From the NCBI RefSeq assembly GCF_028649395.1, contig NZ_JAQSUW010000009.1, forward strand, positions 17,989 through 81,988: a stretch of DNA of 64,000 nucleotides. Direction: 5' to 3'. The notes below the pieces were generated by a model. The model saw only the letters and a program-made list of their open reading frames with translations. It was not told the DNA's origin and did no database searches. Below are positions 1-9,341 of this stretch, piece by piece. Source of the stretch: Pseudomonas sp. Gutcm_11s (GTDB taxonomy: Bacteria > Pseudomonadota > Gammaproteobacteria > Pseudomonadales > Pseudomonadaceae). Within the stretch, counting starts at the first letter, position 1. Every line of letters starts with the position of its first letter. Position numbers and translations under genes: made by a program.

Positions 1-63
1 CTGGATTCGAACCAACGCATGGCAGGATCAAAACCTGCTGCCTTACCGCTTGGCGACGCCCCT
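1..63 (-). tRNA. tRNA-Gln (TTG anticodon), 3' end cut by window edge
   Basis: Read on the minus strand this begins with the acceptor strand AGGGGCG, followed by a D arm with AAGCGGTAAGGC, an anticodon loop centred on TTTTGAT (anticodon TTG) and a T arm containing GGTTCGAATCC. The acceptor 3' strand and CCA lie beyond position 1. It sits just downstream of ispE on the same strand, the usual Pseudomonas order (ispE, tRNA-Gln, prs). Confidence 0.93.
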
Positions 64-79
64 GTATCTAGTCCCGCAT

Positions 80-955
80 TCACTTCCGAGTTGCCGTTTC
101 TAGCTGGCGGTGCAAAGGAGACCTGTTGCAGCCGCGAGCGATGAAGCTCGGCAGGGTGGCCGGAAGTTGGCGCGAGACTTTATCAGCATCGGCCAGGTTT
201 GGGAAGCTCCCAAACACACAAGCTCCGGTTCCAGTCATCTTTGCTGCAACAAATTTGTTGAGCGTTATCAAAGCGTTACGAACTTCTGGGTAGCGCTTCT
301 CGACAACTGGTTGGCAGTCATTACGACCGCCCCCCTCGGGAAGGCTGCGAACTGTAATGGCGGGGGTATCACGTGTCAACTCGGGGTCGGCAAAAACTTC
401 CGCGGTGCTGATGCTGACCTGCGGGATGGCGACCAGGAACCAGGGCTCGGCAAGGGTGACCGGCTGCAGTTCTTCGCCCACGCCCTCGGCGAAGGCGGCG
501 CGGCCGCGCACGAACACCGGCACATCGGCGCCCAGCGACAGGCCTAGTGCGGCCAGGCGATCCTCGCCCAGGTTGGTCTGCCAGAGATGATCGAGGCCGA
601 CCAGGGTGGTCGCCGCATCCGAGCTGCCGCCGCCGATGCCGCCGCCCATGGGCAGGCGCTTGTCCAGCCAGATGTCGGCGCCGAGCGTGGTGCCGGACTC
701 CTGCTGCAGGCGGCGTGCGGCGCGCACGATCAGGTTGGCGTCATGCGGCACGCCGGCCACCTCGGTGTGCAGGCGAATCTCGCCATCCTTGCGCAAGGCG
801 AAGCCCAGTTCGTCACCGTGGTCGAGGAACTGGAACAGGGTCTGCAACTGGTGATAGCCATCGGCGCGGCGGCCAAGGATATGCAGCATCAGGTTGAGCT
901 TGGCCGGGGCGGGCAGTACCAGCTCGGCGCGTGCGGGAATCGATGTGGCGGTCAT
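80..955 (-). CDS. ispE: 4-diphosphocytidyl-2-C-methyl-D-erythritol kinase
   Basis: GHMP-family kinase that phosphorylates the 2-hydroxyl of CDP-methylerythritol in the cytosolic MEP pathway to isoprenoid precursors. The 291-aa product matches the family length. It has the N-terminal substrate segment [20 protein letters not shown], the glycine-rich ATP loop at residues 102-115 ([14 protein letters not shown]) and a C-terminal GTGACVFG segment. The ATG at 955 gives a start just ahead of the conserved N-terminus, although no strong ribosome site is visible. It follows lolB on the same strand with a 49-bp gap and precedes tRNA-Gln, the conserved Pseudomonas arrangement. Confidence 0.97.
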   Translation of the reverse strand: MTATSIPARAELVLPAPAKLNLMLHILGRRADGYHQLQTLFQFLDHGDELGFALRKDGEIRLHTEVAGVPHDANLIVRAARRLQQESGTTLGADIWLDKRLPMGGGIGGGSSDAATTLVGLDHLWQTNLGEDRLAALGLSLGADVPVFVRGRAAFAEGVGEELQPVTLAEPWFLVAIPQVSISTAEVFADPELTRDTPAITVRSLPEGGGRNDCQPVVEKRYPEVRNALITLNKFVAAKMTGTGACVFGSFPNLADADKVSRQLPATLPSFIARGCNRSPLHRQLETATRK

Positions 956-1004
956 GGCGAGCGTCTTGCCGGCGACACCGTTAGCGTCGCCTCGATGAGG
1001 TGGA

Positions 1005-1619
1005 TTACTGGCCGAGCTGGCGCGGCTGCCAGTCCTTGATCACCAGGGTGATGTCGAGGTCGGTGCCGTGCAGCTTGATGCGCTCGGGCAGGCGGTAGCC
1101 GTTCTGCTCGATGTAGCTCAGGTACTGCAGCTGCCAGCCGTCTTGCTCCAGGCGCGCCAGGTGGCTGTCGCTGTCGAGTGTCACGCGGCTCTTGCTGTCG
1201 GGGGCGGGCAGGCCGCGCACCCACCAGAACAGGTGGGAGACCGGTAGGCGCCAGCCCAGCTGTTCTTCGAGCAGGGCCTCGGGCGACTCGGCCTGGTAGC
1301 GGCCCTGGTTGGCCACTTCCAGCAGCACGTTGCCTTCGCGCCCGGTCAGGCGTGCGGCGCCACGGCCGAGCGGGCCGGACAGGCGAATATCGTAGTAGTC
1401 CTGGCGCTGCAGCCAGAACAGCGTGCCGCTGCCTGAGTCCTTGGGCGCGCGGATGCCGACCTTGCCGCTGATCTGCCAGCCGTCCAGGGCGCTGACCTGG
1501 GCCTTGTGCGCCTGCCACTGCTGCGGGTCGCCCTGGCCCTCGACGGATTCACGGCTGGTGAGGCCGGCGCAGCCGGCGAGGAGGGCGATCAGGCTGAAAA
1601 CGATGACGTGGCGGAACAT
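1005..1619 (-). CDS. lolB: Outer-membrane lipoprotein receptor LolB
   Basis: LolB takes lipoproteins from periplasmic LolA and inserts them into the inner leaflet of the outer membrane. The 204-aa product has a type II signal peptide with a lipobox LLAGC; the lipidated Cys is at residue 17. The mature part has the LolB beta-barrel pattern, including [10 protein letters not shown] near the N-terminus, and ends in the C-terminal strand before KDWQPRQL. Its ATG lies 3 bp after the stop of the TPR lipoprotein gene, so the two are almost certainly co-transcribed, and ispE follows. Confidence 0.95.
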   Translation of the reverse strand: MFRHVIVFSLIALLAGCAGLTSRESVEGQGDPQQWQAHKAQVSALDGWQISGKVGIRAPKDSGSGTLFWLQRQDYYDIRLSGPLGRGAARLTGREGNVLLEVANQGRYQAESPEALLEEQLGWRLPVSHLFWWVRGLPAPDSKSRVTLDSDSHLARLEQDGWQLQYLSYIEQNGYRLPERIKLHGTDLDITLVIKDWQPRQLGQ

Positions 1620-1622
1620 GGG

Positions 1623-3350
1623 TCAGAGCTTCTCGGAACCGGTCAGGCGCTGGATGGTGGCGCGCAGGATGGGGCTGTCGGGTTCGGCCTCGAGGGCGGC
1701 GGACCAGACCTTGCGGGCCTCGCGTTGCTTGCCCTGGGCCCAGAGCACTTCGCCCAGGTGGGCGGCGACCTCGTGGTCGGGGTACTTGGCCAGGGCCGCA
1801 CGCAGGTAGCGCTCGGCCTCGTCCAGGTTGCCCAGGCGGTAGTTGATCCAGCCCAGGCTGTCGAGGGTGGCGGCGTCGTCCGGATTGAGCTGGTAGGCGC
1901 GCTCGATCAGGGCCCTGGCTTCTTCGTAGCGCGTGGTGCGGTCGGCCAGGGTGTAGCCGAGGGCGTTCAGCGCCGTGGCGTTGTCCGGCTCGCGTTCGAT
2001 GATGCCGCGCAGGTCGCGCTCCAGGCCGGCCAGGTCGCCGCGTTTCTCGGCGAGCATGGCGCGGGTGTAAAGCAGGTTGGTGTCGCCGGGGAACTGCTCC
2101 AGCGCCTGGCTGATGACTTGCCAGGCTTCGTCGTGGCGCTGGCGGTTGGCCAGGGCCTCGGACTCGATCAGGTACAGCTGGATCGCGTAGTCCGGCTGGC
2201 TCTCGCGGCTGCGAGTCAGGCGGTTGCCGGCCTCGGCGGCGCGATCCTGCTCGAAGAGGATTTCGGTCTGGCGGACCTGGGCGGGCAGGAAGTCGTCACC
2301 GGGGCCGACCAAGCCGTACTCGATCAGCGCGCTTTCCTGGTCGCCGCGCTGTTCATAGATGCGTCCCAGGTTGAAGTGGGCCGCGTCGGCATGGGCGTTA
2401 CGCGCCACCAGTTCTTCCAGGTAGACGGAGGCCTCGTCCCAGGCCTCGGCCTCCAGGCAGACCAGGGCCAGCGAGTAGCGCAGGTCGTCATCATCGGGGA
2501 AGCGCTGGACCAGCCCGGCGAACTCGCTCTTGGCTTCGTCCAGGCGCTTGAGCTCGACCAGCTGGCGGGCGTAAGCCAGGCGCAGGCGCTTGTCCTCGGG
2601 GTGTTTCTCGATGCCCTTTTCCAGCAGCGGCAGCGCTTCCTTGCCACGATCGAGGCCTTGCAGCAGGCGTGCGCGCAGCAACAGAGGCGGAATCTCCTCC
2701 TGGCTGGCGTCGTGTGCCTCGAGCAGCTCCAGGGCTTCCTCGGCGCGACCGTCCTGATGCAGCAGCAGGGCCTTGCCGAACAGCAGCTGGCCGTTTTCCG
2801 GGTACTTCTGCAGCAGGCGATCGAAGCTCTGCAGCAGGCCGGCGCGGGTGTCGGGGTCGGTCTCGGCGGCGGACAGGGCGAGGAAGTCGAAATGGGTATC
2901 GCCCTGGCGCTGCAGGACCTTCTCCATATATTCCATGGCTTCGTCGTAGCGGCCGGCGCGGGCCAGCTGCACGGCGGCGGCGCGCTGGGCGTCGACGCTG
3001 TCGGCGGCGTTCTTCGACCAGATCAGCGCGGTATCCAGGGCTGCCTGTTCGGCGCCCAGGTACTCGGCGATGCGGAAGGCGCGCTCGGCGACGGCCGGGT
3101 CCTGGGTGGCATTGGCCTGCTGCACGTAGTTACCGAGGGCGATGTCGAAGCGATTGCGCTGGCCGGCCAGCTCGGCGGAGAGCAGGGCGTACAGAGTCTC
3201 CTCGCTGAACGAGGCGTACTGCTTGGGCGGTGCCGGGACGTTGCTGGCCGCGGAGTCTTCCACCGGCGGGGTGCCGTCCGGCGTGGGCGCCAGGCTCTGG
3301 CAGCCGGCGAGCAGGAGGGAAGCAGTCAGCAACGCGAGGGATTTATTCAT
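1623..3350 (-). CDS. TPR-repeat lipoprotein (PA4667-type)
   Basis: Product of 575 aa starting MNKSLALL, with a lipoprotein signal ending in LLAGC, a short Pro/Ala-rich linker and then many consecutive tetratricopeptide repeats to the C-terminus (for example ALNALGYTLAD and SLGWINYRLG). It is therefore a membrane-anchored periplasmic or outer-membrane scaffold; its binding partner is not evident. The open frame continues upstream to 4706, but that extension is antisense to hemA. The ATG at 3350 is chosen because it creates the signal peptide. It heads the TPR-lolB-ispE operon and is divergent from hemA. In P. aeruginosa the same position is held by PA4667. Confidence 0.9.
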   Translation of the reverse strand: MNKSLALLTASLLLAGCQSLAPTPDGTPPVEDSAASNVPAPPKQYASFSEETLYALLSAELAGQRNRFDIALGNYVQQANATQDPAVAERAFRIAEYLGAEQAALDTALIWSKNAADSVDAQRAAAVQLARAGRYDEAMEYMEKVLQRQGDTHFDFLALSAAETDPDTRAGLLQSFDRLLQKYPENGQLLFGKALLLHQDGRAEEALELLEAHDASQEEIPPLLLRARLLQGLDRGKEALPLLEKGIEKHPEDKRLRLAYARQLVELKRLDEAKSEFAGLVQRFPDDDDLRYSLALVCLEAEAWDEASVYLEELVARNAHADAAHFNLGRIYEQRGDQESALIEYGLVGPGDDFLPAQVRQTEILFEQDRAAEAGNRLTRSRESQPDYAIQLYLIESEALANRQRHDEAWQVISQALEQFPGDTNLLYTRAMLAEKRGDLAGLERDLRGIIEREPDNATALNALGYTLADRTTRYEEARALIERAYQLNPDDAATLDSLGWINYRLGNLDEAERYLRAALAKYPDHEVAAHLGEVLWAQGKQREARKVWSAALEAEPDSPILRATIQRLTGSEKL

Positions 3351-3542
3351 AAGGAAGGGTGCGGTCCGTGGCGTGGCTGCATCATGACACAAGCGGCGGG
3401 CGCAAGCCCACCGCGCTACCGGGCTTTTGCGGGGTGGTGCGTGGCGGTGTTTGTCTATCGGGTCAATTTGTCGCAACAGTTGTTCTCCCTCGGGTGACGT
3501 AGGACAATCGCCCGCTATCTCGAATTCCCCTAGCGACCCTGC

Positions 3543-4811
3543 ATGGCCTTTCTCGCCCTCGGCATCAACCACAAGACCGCCTCGGTGGACGTCCGCGAAC
3601 GCGTGGCTTTCACCCCCGAGCAGCTGGTCGAGGCGTTGCAGCAGCTGTGTCGTGTCACGCCGAGCCGCGAGGCGGCGATCCTCTCCACCTGCAACCGCAG
3701 CGAGCTGTATCTGGAGCAGGACCAGCTGTCCGCCGACGAGGTGCTGCGCTGGCTGGCCGATTACCACCGCCTGAGCCTCGATGACCTGCGTGCCTGCGCC
3801 TATGTGCACCAGGACAACGACGCGGTGCGCCACATGATGCGTGTGGCCTCCGGGCTCGACTCGATGATCCTCGGCGAACCGCAAATCCTCGGCCAGATGA
3901 AGTCCGCCTACGCTGTGGCGCGCGAGGCCGGCACCGTCGGCCCGCTGCTCGGCCGGCTGTTCCAGGCCACCTTCAGCACCGCCAAGACCGTACGCACCGA
4001 CACCGCCATCGGCGAGAACCCGGTGTCGGTGGCCTTCGCCGCCGTCAGCCTGGCCAAGCAGATCTTCGCCGACCTGCACCGCAGCCAGGCCCTGCTGATC
4101 GGCGCCGGCGAGACCATCAGCCTGGTCGCCCGCCACCTGCATGACCAGGGCGTGAAGCGCATCGTGGTCGCCAACCGTACCCTGGAGCGCGCCAGCCAGC
4201 TGGCCGAACAGTTCGGCGCGCACGCCGTGCTGCTGGCCGACATCCCGCAGGAGCTGGCGCACAGCGACATCGTCATCAGTTCCACCGCCAGCCAGCTGCC
4301 GATCCTCGGCAAGGGTGCGGTGGAGCGCGCGCTCAAGCAGCGCAAGCACAAGCCCATGTTCATGGTCGACATCGCTGTGCCGCGCGATATCGAGCCGGAA
4401 GTGGGCGAGCTGGATGACGTCTACCTGTATACCGTCGACGACCTGCACGAAGTCATCGAGGAAAACCTCAAGAGTCGCCAGGGCGCGGCCCAGGCTGCCG
4501 AGGAGCTGGTTGCCAGCGGTGCCGACGAGTTCATGCAGCGCCTGCGCGAGCTGGCCGCGGTGGACGTGCTGCGCGCCTATCGCCAGCAGGCCGAGCGCCT
4601 GCGTGACGAGGAGCTGAGCAAGGCCCAGCGCATGCTCGCCAACGGCAGCAGTGCCGAGGACGTGCTGGCCCAGTTGGCCCGCGGCCTGACCAACAAACTG
4701 CTGCATGCACCCAGCGTGCAGCTGAAGAAAATCTCCGCCGACGGTCGCTACGAAGCGCTGGCCGTGGCCCAGGAACTGTTTGCCCTCGACGAGGGCCCGA
4801 GCAAGACATGA
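3543..4811 (+). CDS. hemA: Glutamyl-tRNA reductase
   Basis: Catalyses NADPH-dependent reduction of glutamyl-tRNA(Glu) to glutamate-1-semialdehyde, the first committed step of C5-pathway tetrapyrrole synthesis. The 422-aa protein has the catalytic Cys at residue 50 within [10 protein letters not shown], the N-terminal GINHKTA signature, a central nucleotide-binding domain beginning near LLIGAGE and a helical C-terminal dimerisation domain. Its stop overlaps the start of prfA (ATGA), giving the common hemA-prfA-prmC arrangement. The 192-bp gap upstream separates it from the divergent TPR gene and must hold both promoters. Confidence 0.97.
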   Translation: MAFLALGINHKTASVDVRERVAFTPEQLVEALQQLCRVTPSREAAILSTCNRSELYLEQDQLSADEVLRWLADYHRLSLDDLRACAYVHQDNDAVRHMMRVASGLDSMILGEPQILGQMKSAYAVAREAGTVGPLLGRLFQATFSTAKTVRTDTAIGENPVSVAFAAVSLAKQIFADLHRSQALLIGAGETISLVARHLHDQGVKRIVVANRTLERASQLAEQFGAHAVLLADIPQELAHSDIVISSTASQLPILGKGAVERALKQRKHKPMFMVDIAVPRDIEPEVGELDDVYLYTVDDLHEVIEENLKSRQGAAQAAEELVASGADEFMQRLRELAAVDVLRAYRQQAERLRDEELSKAQRMLANGSSAEDVLAQLARGLTNKLLHAPSVQLKKISADGRYEALAVAQELFALDEGPSKT

Positions 4812-5890
4812 AAGCCTCCCTGCTGAAGAAACTCGACATCCTCCACGACCGCTTCGAGGAGCTCACCGCGCTGCTCGGCGATGCCGAGGTGATCAGCGAC
4901 CAGACGCGCTTCCGCGCCTACTCCAAGGAGTACGCCGAGGTCGAGCCGGTGATCGGCGCCTACCTCGAGTTCCGCAAGACCCAGGCTGACCTCGAGGGCG
5001 CCCAGGCGCTGCTCAAGGACGGCGACCCGGAAATGCGCGAGATGGCCGAGGAGGAAGTCGCCCAGGCCAAGGAGACGCTGGTCGGTCTGGAGGATCGCCT
5101 GCAGCGCATGCTGCTGCCCAAGGACCCCAACGACGGCCGCAACGTGTTCCTGGAAATCCGCGCCGGTACCGGCGGCGACGAGGCGGCGATCTTCTCCGGC
5201 GACCTGTTCCGCATGTACTCGCGCTACGCCGAGCGCCAGGGCTGGCGAGTCGAGATCCTCTCCGAGAACATCGGTGAGCACGGTGGCTATAAAGAGGTCA
5301 TCAGCCGCGTAGAAGGCGACAACGTCTACGCCAAGCTCAAGTTCGAGTCCGGCGCCCACCGCGTACAGCGCGTGCCGGAGACCGAGTCCCAAGGCCGCGT
5401 CCACACCTCCGCCTGCACCGTCGCCGTGCTGCCGGAGCCGGACGAGCAGATGGCCATCGAGATCAACCCGGCCGACCTGCGCGTTGACACCTACCGCGCT
5501 TCGGGCGCCGGCGGTCAGCACGTGAACAAGACCGACTCGGCTATCCGCATCACCCACATTCCGTCCGGCATGGTGGTCGAGTGCCAGGAAGAGCGTTCGC
5601 AGCACAAGAACCGCGCCAAGGCCATGGCCTGGCTGGCGGCCAAGCTGCAGGACCAGCAGGACGCCGCCGCGCACAAGGAGATCTCCGACACGCGCAAGCT
5701 GCTGGTGGGCTCCGGCGACCGTTCCGAGCGCATCCGCACCTACAACTTCCCGCAGGGCCGGGTCACTGACCACCGCATCAACCTGACCCTGTACTCGCTG
5801 AACGAAGTGATCGGCGGCGCGGTGGAGCAGGTGATCGAGCCGCTGCTGCAGGAATACCAGGCCGACCAGCTGGCTGCCCTGGGCGACTGA
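4808..5890 (+). CDS. prfA: Peptide chain release factor 1
   Basis: Recognises UAA and UAG stop codons and triggers peptidyl-tRNA hydrolysis. The 360-aa product carries the GGQ motif at residues 235-237 and the PxT codon-reading tripeptide as PET at 190-192, followed by [10 protein letters not shown] as in other RF1 proteins. The start overlaps the hemA stop by 4 nt, implying translational coupling. The modifying methyltransferase gene prmC begins 3 nt after its stop. Confidence 0.98.
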   Translation: MKASLLKKLDILHDRFEELTALLGDAEVISDQTRFRAYSKEYAEVEPVIGAYLEFRKTQADLEGAQALLKDGDPEMREMAEEEVAQAKETLVGLEDRLQRMLLPKDPNDGRNVFLEIRAGTGGDEAAIFSGDLFRMYSRYAERQGWRVEILSENIGEHGGYKEVISRVEGDNVYAKLKFESGAHRVQRVPETESQGRVHTSACTVAVLPEPDEQMAIEINPADLRVDTYRASGAGGQHVNKTDSAIRITHIPSGMVVECQEERSQHKNRAKAMAWLAAKLQDQQDAAAHKEISDTRKLLVGSGDRSERIRTYNFPQGRVTDHRINLTLYSLNEVIGGAVEQVIEPLLQEYQADQLAALGD

Positions 5891-5893
5891 TCC

Positions 5894-6724
5894 ATGCCGA
5901 GCCTCGCCGAGCTGCTGAACCAGGCTGTGCTGCCGGACTCGCCGACGGCGCGTCTGGACGCCGAACTGCTGTTGGCCTTTGCCCTCGGCAAGCCGCGCAG
6001 CTACCTGCGCACCTGGCCCGAGCATGAGCCGAGCGCCGAGCAGCTGAGCGCCTTCGCCGCCCTGCTCGAACGCCGCCGCGCGGGCGAGCCGGTGGCCTAT
6101 ATCCTCGGCCACCAGGGCTTCTGGAGCCTGGACCTGGAAGTGGCACCGCATACCCTGATTCCCCGTCCCGACACCGAGCTGCTGGTGGAGACCGCGCTGC
6201 AGCTGGCACCGGCCACACCGCTGCGGGTACTCGACCTGGGCACCGGCACCGGCGCCATTGCCCTCGCCCTTGCCAGTGAGCGCGGCGGCTGGAAAGTGAC
6301 CGGTGTCGATCGCATCTTGGATGCTGTCGAGCTGGCCGAGCGCAATCGCCAGCGTCTCAAACTGGGCAACGCCGAGTTTCGCCAGAGCAGCTGGTTCGAT
6401 GTCCTGGCTGGCGAGCGCTTCGGGATGATCCTCAGCAACCCGCCTTATATCGCTGCAGATGACCGCCACCTGGGCGAGGGCGACGTGCGCTTCGAGCCGA
6501 TGAGCGCGCTGGTGGCCGGCGCCGATGGCCTGGACGATATCCGCCAGATCGTCGCGCAGGCGCCGCAGCATCTCGAGACCGGCGGCTGGCTGCTTCTGGA
6601 ACATGGTTATGATCAGGCCGAAACCGTGCGCGCGTTGCTCGGCGCCACCGGCTTCAGCGCCGTGGAGAGCCGTCGCGACCTGGGCGGCCACCAACGTATT
6701 TCCTTGGGGCAGTGGACCGCATGA
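5894..6724 (+). CDS. prmC: Release factor glutamine methyltransferase
   Basis: SAM-dependent enzyme that N5-methylates the glutamine of the release-factor GGQ motif, here encoded immediately after its substrate RF1. The 276-aa protein has an N-terminal helical substrate domain, SAM motif I DLGTGTG at 114-120 and the catalytic NPPY at 182-185 that is diagnostic for amide-N methylation. Its TGA stop overlaps the moeB ATG at 6721, continuing the tightly packed operon. Confidence 0.97.
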   Translation: MPSLAELLNQAVLPDSPTARLDAELLLAFALGKPRSYLRTWPEHEPSAEQLSAFAALLERRRAGEPVAYILGHQGFWSLDLEVAPHTLIPRPDTELLVETALQLAPATPLRVLDLGTGTGAIALALASERGGWKVTGVDRILDAVELAERNRQRLKLGNAEFRQSSWFDVLAGERFGMILSNPPYIAADDRHLGEGDVRFEPMSALVAGADGLDDIRQIVAQAPQHLETGGWLLLEHGYDQAETVRALLGATGFSAVESRRDLGGHQRISLGQWTA

Positions 6725-7482
6725 GTGTGGAACTGAGCGACGACGAACTCCTGCGCTACAGCCGGCAGATCCTCCTGCCGCAGATCGATGTAGCCGGGCA
6801 GCTGCAGCTCAAGCAGAGCCGCGTGCTGATCATCGGTCTCGGCGGCCTGGGTTCGCCGGTGGCGCTGTACCTGGCCGCCGCCGGTGTCGGCGAGCTGCAT
6901 CTGGCCGACTTCGATAGCGTCGACCTGACCAATCTGCAGCGGCAGATCATTCACGATGCCACCCAGGTGGGCGTGGCCAAGGTCGACTCGGCCATGGCCC
7001 GCCTGTCCGCCATCAATGCGCAGATCAAGCTGGTGCCGCATCGCGCGGCGCTGGACGAGGACTCGCTGGCCGCCGCCGTGTCCGCCGTGGACCTGGTGCT
7101 GGACTGCAGCGACAACTTCACCACCCGCGAGGCGGTCAACGCCGCCTGCGTGGTCGCCGGCAAACCGCTGGTGTCCGGCGCGGCGATTCGCCTGGAGGGC
7201 CAGCTCGCGGTGTTCGACCCGCGCAACGCGGCCAGCCCCTGCTACCACTGCCTGTACGGCCACGGTAGCGAGGCCGAGCTGACCTGCAGCGAAGCCGGCG
7301 TGGTCGGCCCGCTGGTGGGCCTGGTCGGCAGCCTGCAGGCGCTGGAAGCGCTCAAGCTGCTGGCCGGTTTCGGCGAGCCGCTGGTGGGCCGCCTGCTGCT
7401 GATCGATGCCCTGGGCTCGCGCTTCCGCGAGCTGCGGGTCAAGCGCGATCCGGGTTGCAGCGTGTGCGGAGGGCGGCCTTGA
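6721..7482 (+). CDS. moeB: Molybdopterin-synthase adenylyltransferase / ThiF-MoeB family
   Basis: E1-like enzyme that adenylates the C-terminal glycine of a ubiquitin-like sulfur carrier (MoaD or ThiS). The 253-aa protein has the nucleotide loop GLGGLG at 39-44, a DNFTTR segment typical of the family and two Zn-binding CxxC pairs (CYHC and CSVC). An upstream in-frame GTG would add three residues, but the ATG at 6721 overlaps the prmC stop as ATGA and is preferred. MoeB and ThiF cannot be separated by sequence alone; P. aeruginosa labels the syntenic gene moeB. Confidence 0.92.
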   Translation: MSVELSDDELLRYSRQILLPQIDVAGQLQLKQSRVLIIGLGGLGSPVALYLAAAGVGELHLADFDSVDLTNLQRQIIHDATQVGVAKVDSAMARLSAINAQIKLVPHRAALDEDSLAAAVSAVDLVLDCSDNFTTREAVNAACVVAGKPLVSGAAIRLEGQLAVFDPRNAASPCYHCLYGHGSEAELTCSEAGVVGPLVGLVGSLQALEALKLLAGFGEPLVGRLLLIDALGSRFRELRVKRDPGCSVCGGRP

Positions 7483-8270
7483 GCCAGGCGCCGATCGGCG
7501 TGTTCGACTCCGGCGTCGGCGGGCTCTCGGTGCTGCGCGAGATTCGTGCGCGCCTGCCCGAGGAGTCGCTGCTCTACGTCGCCGACAGCGGTCATGTGCC
7601 CTACGGCGAGAAGAGTGCGGAGTTCATTCGTGAGCGCAGCCAGCGCATTGCCGAGTATCTCCGCGAGCAGGGCGCCAAGGCGCTGGTGCTGGCCTGCAAC
7701 ACCGCGACTGCCGCAGCCGTCGCCGACCTGCGCGCGCGCTACCCCGAGCTGCCCATCGTCGGCATGGAACCGGCGGTGAAGCCGGCCGCGGCGGCTACCC
7801 GCAGCGGCGTGGTCGGCGTGCTGGCCACCACCGGCACGCTGAAGAGCGCCAAGTTCGCCGCGCTGCTGGATCGCTTCGCCAACGATATCCGCGTGGTGAC
7901 CCAGCCCTGCCCGGGGCTGGTGGAGCAGGTCGAGGCCGGCGAGCTGGACAGCCCGCACACCCGCGAGCTGCTGCGCGGCTGGGTGAAGCCGCTGCTGGAG
8001 GAGGGCTGCGACACGCTGATCCTCGGCTGCACCCACTACCCTTTCATCAAGCCGCTGCTGCGCGAGCTGGTGCCGGAAACGGTGCGCCTGGTGGACACCG
8101 GCGCAGCCGTGGCGAAGCAGCTGCAAGCGCTGCTCGACCAGCACGGCCTGCGCGCCCAAGGGCCGGTGCAGGAGACCCGCTACTGGTCCAGCGGCGACCC
8201 GCAGGCAATGGAGCGCGTGCTGCCGAAATTAATGTTTGAACTCGCCCGAGTGCAGCCGCTCTTTGTCTGA
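7479..8270 (+). CDS. murI: Glutamate racemase
   Basis: Cofactor-independent racemase supplying D-glutamate for peptidoglycan. Using the TTG at 7479, the protein is 263 aa, with the catalytic cysteines at residue 73 (ACNTATAA) and 184 (GCTHYPF) and the N-terminal [11 protein letters not shown]. The TTG start is chosen because GGAGG lies at a proper distance upstream (7468-7472), the TTGA overlaps the moeB stop, and a farther TTG at 7455 would add eight non-conserved residues. Last gene of the hemA operon. Confidence 0.94.
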   Translation: MSQAPIGVFDSGVGGLSVLREIRARLPEESLLYVADSGHVPYGEKSAEFIRERSQRIAEYLREQGAKALVLACNTATAAAVADLRARYPELPIVGMEPAVKPAAAATRSGVVGVLATTGTLKSAKFAALLDRFANDIRVVTQPCPGLVEQVEAGELDSPHTRELLRGWVKPLLEEGCDTLILGCTHYPFIKPLLRELVPETVRLVDTGAAVAKQLQALLDQHGLRAQGPVQETRYWSSGDPQAMERVLPKLMFELARVQPLFV

Positions 8271-8282
8271 ACCGCAGCGACT

Positions 8283-8329
8283 GTTTCATTGCGGTTACAT
8301 GTTCCTCTAATAAAAAAAGTTTCTATACT
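8283..8329 (+). promoter_or_regulatory. Candidate pagL promoter with weak phased half-sites
   Basis: In the AT-rich murI-pagL gap, TATACT at 8324-8329 is a good -10 candidate. Upstream, GTTTCA (8283-8288) and GTTACA (8294-8299) begin 11 bp apart, resembling degenerate half-sites of an OmpR/PhoP-type regulator. No convincing -35 is seen. The half-sites are a pattern match only. Confidence 0.35.
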
Positions 8330-8373
8330 GCAACGCGATAAGCGTTCATCCCTCTCGGTAACAGGAAGGTTAC

Positions 8374-8886
8374 ATGAAGAAGATAATTGCTCAGGCGACC
8401 GTACTTGCTCTCGGCCTGGCGAGCCTCTCCGCCCAAGCCGTCGATTTCTCCGCCGCCGTCGGCCAGACCGGTGAGTCCACCATGGTCTACCGCCTCGGCG
8501 CGCAATGGGACTGGGATCAAAGCTGGTGGCAGACCAGCGTTGGCCGCCTGACCGGCTACTGGGACGCCGGCTACACCTACTGGGATGGTGACGAGGCCTC
8601 CAGCAACCACAGCGTTTCCTTCTCCCCGGTGTTCGTCTACGAATTCTCCGGTGAGAGCGTGCAGCCCTATATCGAGGCTGGCATCGGCGTGGCGCTGTTC
8701 GCCGACACCGACCTGGAAGACAACGACCTGGGCTCGTCCTTCCAGTTCGAAGACCGCATCGGCGCCGGCGTGCGCTTCTCCGGCCAGGAGATCGGTATCC
8801 GCGCGGTGCATTACTCCAACGCCGGGATCAAGGATCCCAACGACGGCGTCGAGGCCTACACCCTGCATTACCGCACCAGTTTCTAA
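8374..8886 (+). CDS. pagL: Lipid A 3-O-deacylase PagL
   Basis: Outer-membrane beta-barrel hydrolase that removes the 3-O-linked acyl chain from lipid A. The 170-aa precursor has a cleavable signal peptide (about residues 1-22, ending AQA), aromatic alternating strands and a C-terminal Phe for BAM recognition. The catalytic triad of the family is present as His146, Ser148 and Glu160 (HYS, then GVEAY). It starts after AGGAAGG, follows murI by 103 bp and is closed by a strong hairpin terminator. PA4661 occupies the same position in P. aeruginosa. Confidence 0.95.
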   Translation: MKKIIAQATVLALGLASLSAQAVDFSAAVGQTGESTMVYRLGAQWDWDQSWWQTSVGRLTGYWDAGYTYWDGDEASSNHSVSFSPVFVYEFSGESVQPYIEAGIGVALFADTDLEDNDLGSSFQFEDRIGAGVRFSGQEIGIRAVHYSNAGIKDPNDGVEAYTLHYRTSF

Positions 8887-8897
8887 GAGGCTGGCGC

Positions 8898-8928
8898 AAA
8901 AAAAGCCGGACCTAGTGTCCGGCTTTTT
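8898..8928. terminator. Bidirectional intrinsic terminator
   Basis: Seven-bp GC stem GCCGGAC / GTCCGGC (8905-8911 with 8917-8923), loop of 5, flanked by a run of seven A on the left and five T on the right. It can end pagL rightward and the leftward cysteine-cluster gene. Confidence 0.88.
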
Positions 8929-8954
8929 CATGTCTGCGATTTGCCTGGCGGCGC

Positions 8955-9272
8955 TCAGCGGTAGATCGCGGCCATCCCGCGGCGCTCGTCCTGGCACTCC
9001 GCTGAGCGCATCTCGAACTCCCGGCAGATCAGTGGGCGCTGCTCGTAGATGCTGCACAGCATGCTGTCGCGGTCGAGCGCGGCGCACCAGCCATCGTCGA
9101 GGCGCTTCATCACTTCGCCGCCCCAGCTATCGGTCTCGATGAAGCGCTGCGGCACGCCGGTGTCGGTGATCAGCATGACTTCCAGCTGGCAGCAGCAGGC
9201 GGCGCAGTTGGAGCAGCTGATGGCCGCCTCTGTGGGCATCTGGACGTGGGGGATGTGGGAGGAGTTCGGCAT
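8955..9272 (-). CDS. YkgJ-family cysteine cluster protein
   Basis: Small 105-aa cytosolic protein with a dense cysteine set: CSNCAACCC near residues 20-28, then single Cys in DGWCAAL, SMLCSIY, LICREF and AECQDE. This is the CxxCxxCC pattern of the CxxCxxCC/YkgJ zinc- or iron-cluster family (UPF0153-like), whose biochemical role is not established. It is leftward, 69 bp after the PagP-like gene, and shares the bidirectional terminator with pagL. It could be co-transcribed with the two envelope genes upstream. Confidence 0.85.
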   Translation of the reverse strand: MPNSSHIPHVQMPTEAAISCSNCAACCCQLEVMLITDTGVPQRFIETDSWGGEVMKRLDDGWCAALDRDSMLCSIYEQRPLICREFEMRSAECQDERRGMAAIYR

Positions 9273-9341
9273 GGGCGCGCAGTGTACGGCAGATGGGCGT
9301 CGACCGGGGCGCGGGCTGACCGGCAGCCGGCGCGCCCTCGT

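Noticed and set aside
1506..3497. 663-codon plus-strand open frame opposite the TPR lipoprotein
   Set aside because: Low-complexity Gln/Ala/Val/Gly-rich product, antisense to a convincing TPR protein with a lipobox.
3351..4706. N-terminal extension of the TPR frame
   Set aside because: Runs antisense through hemA. The ATG at 3350 yields a proper lipoprotein signal.
4748..6694. 648-codon minus-strand open frame
   Set aside because: Antisense to prfA and prmC, both with intact GGQ and NPPY motifs.
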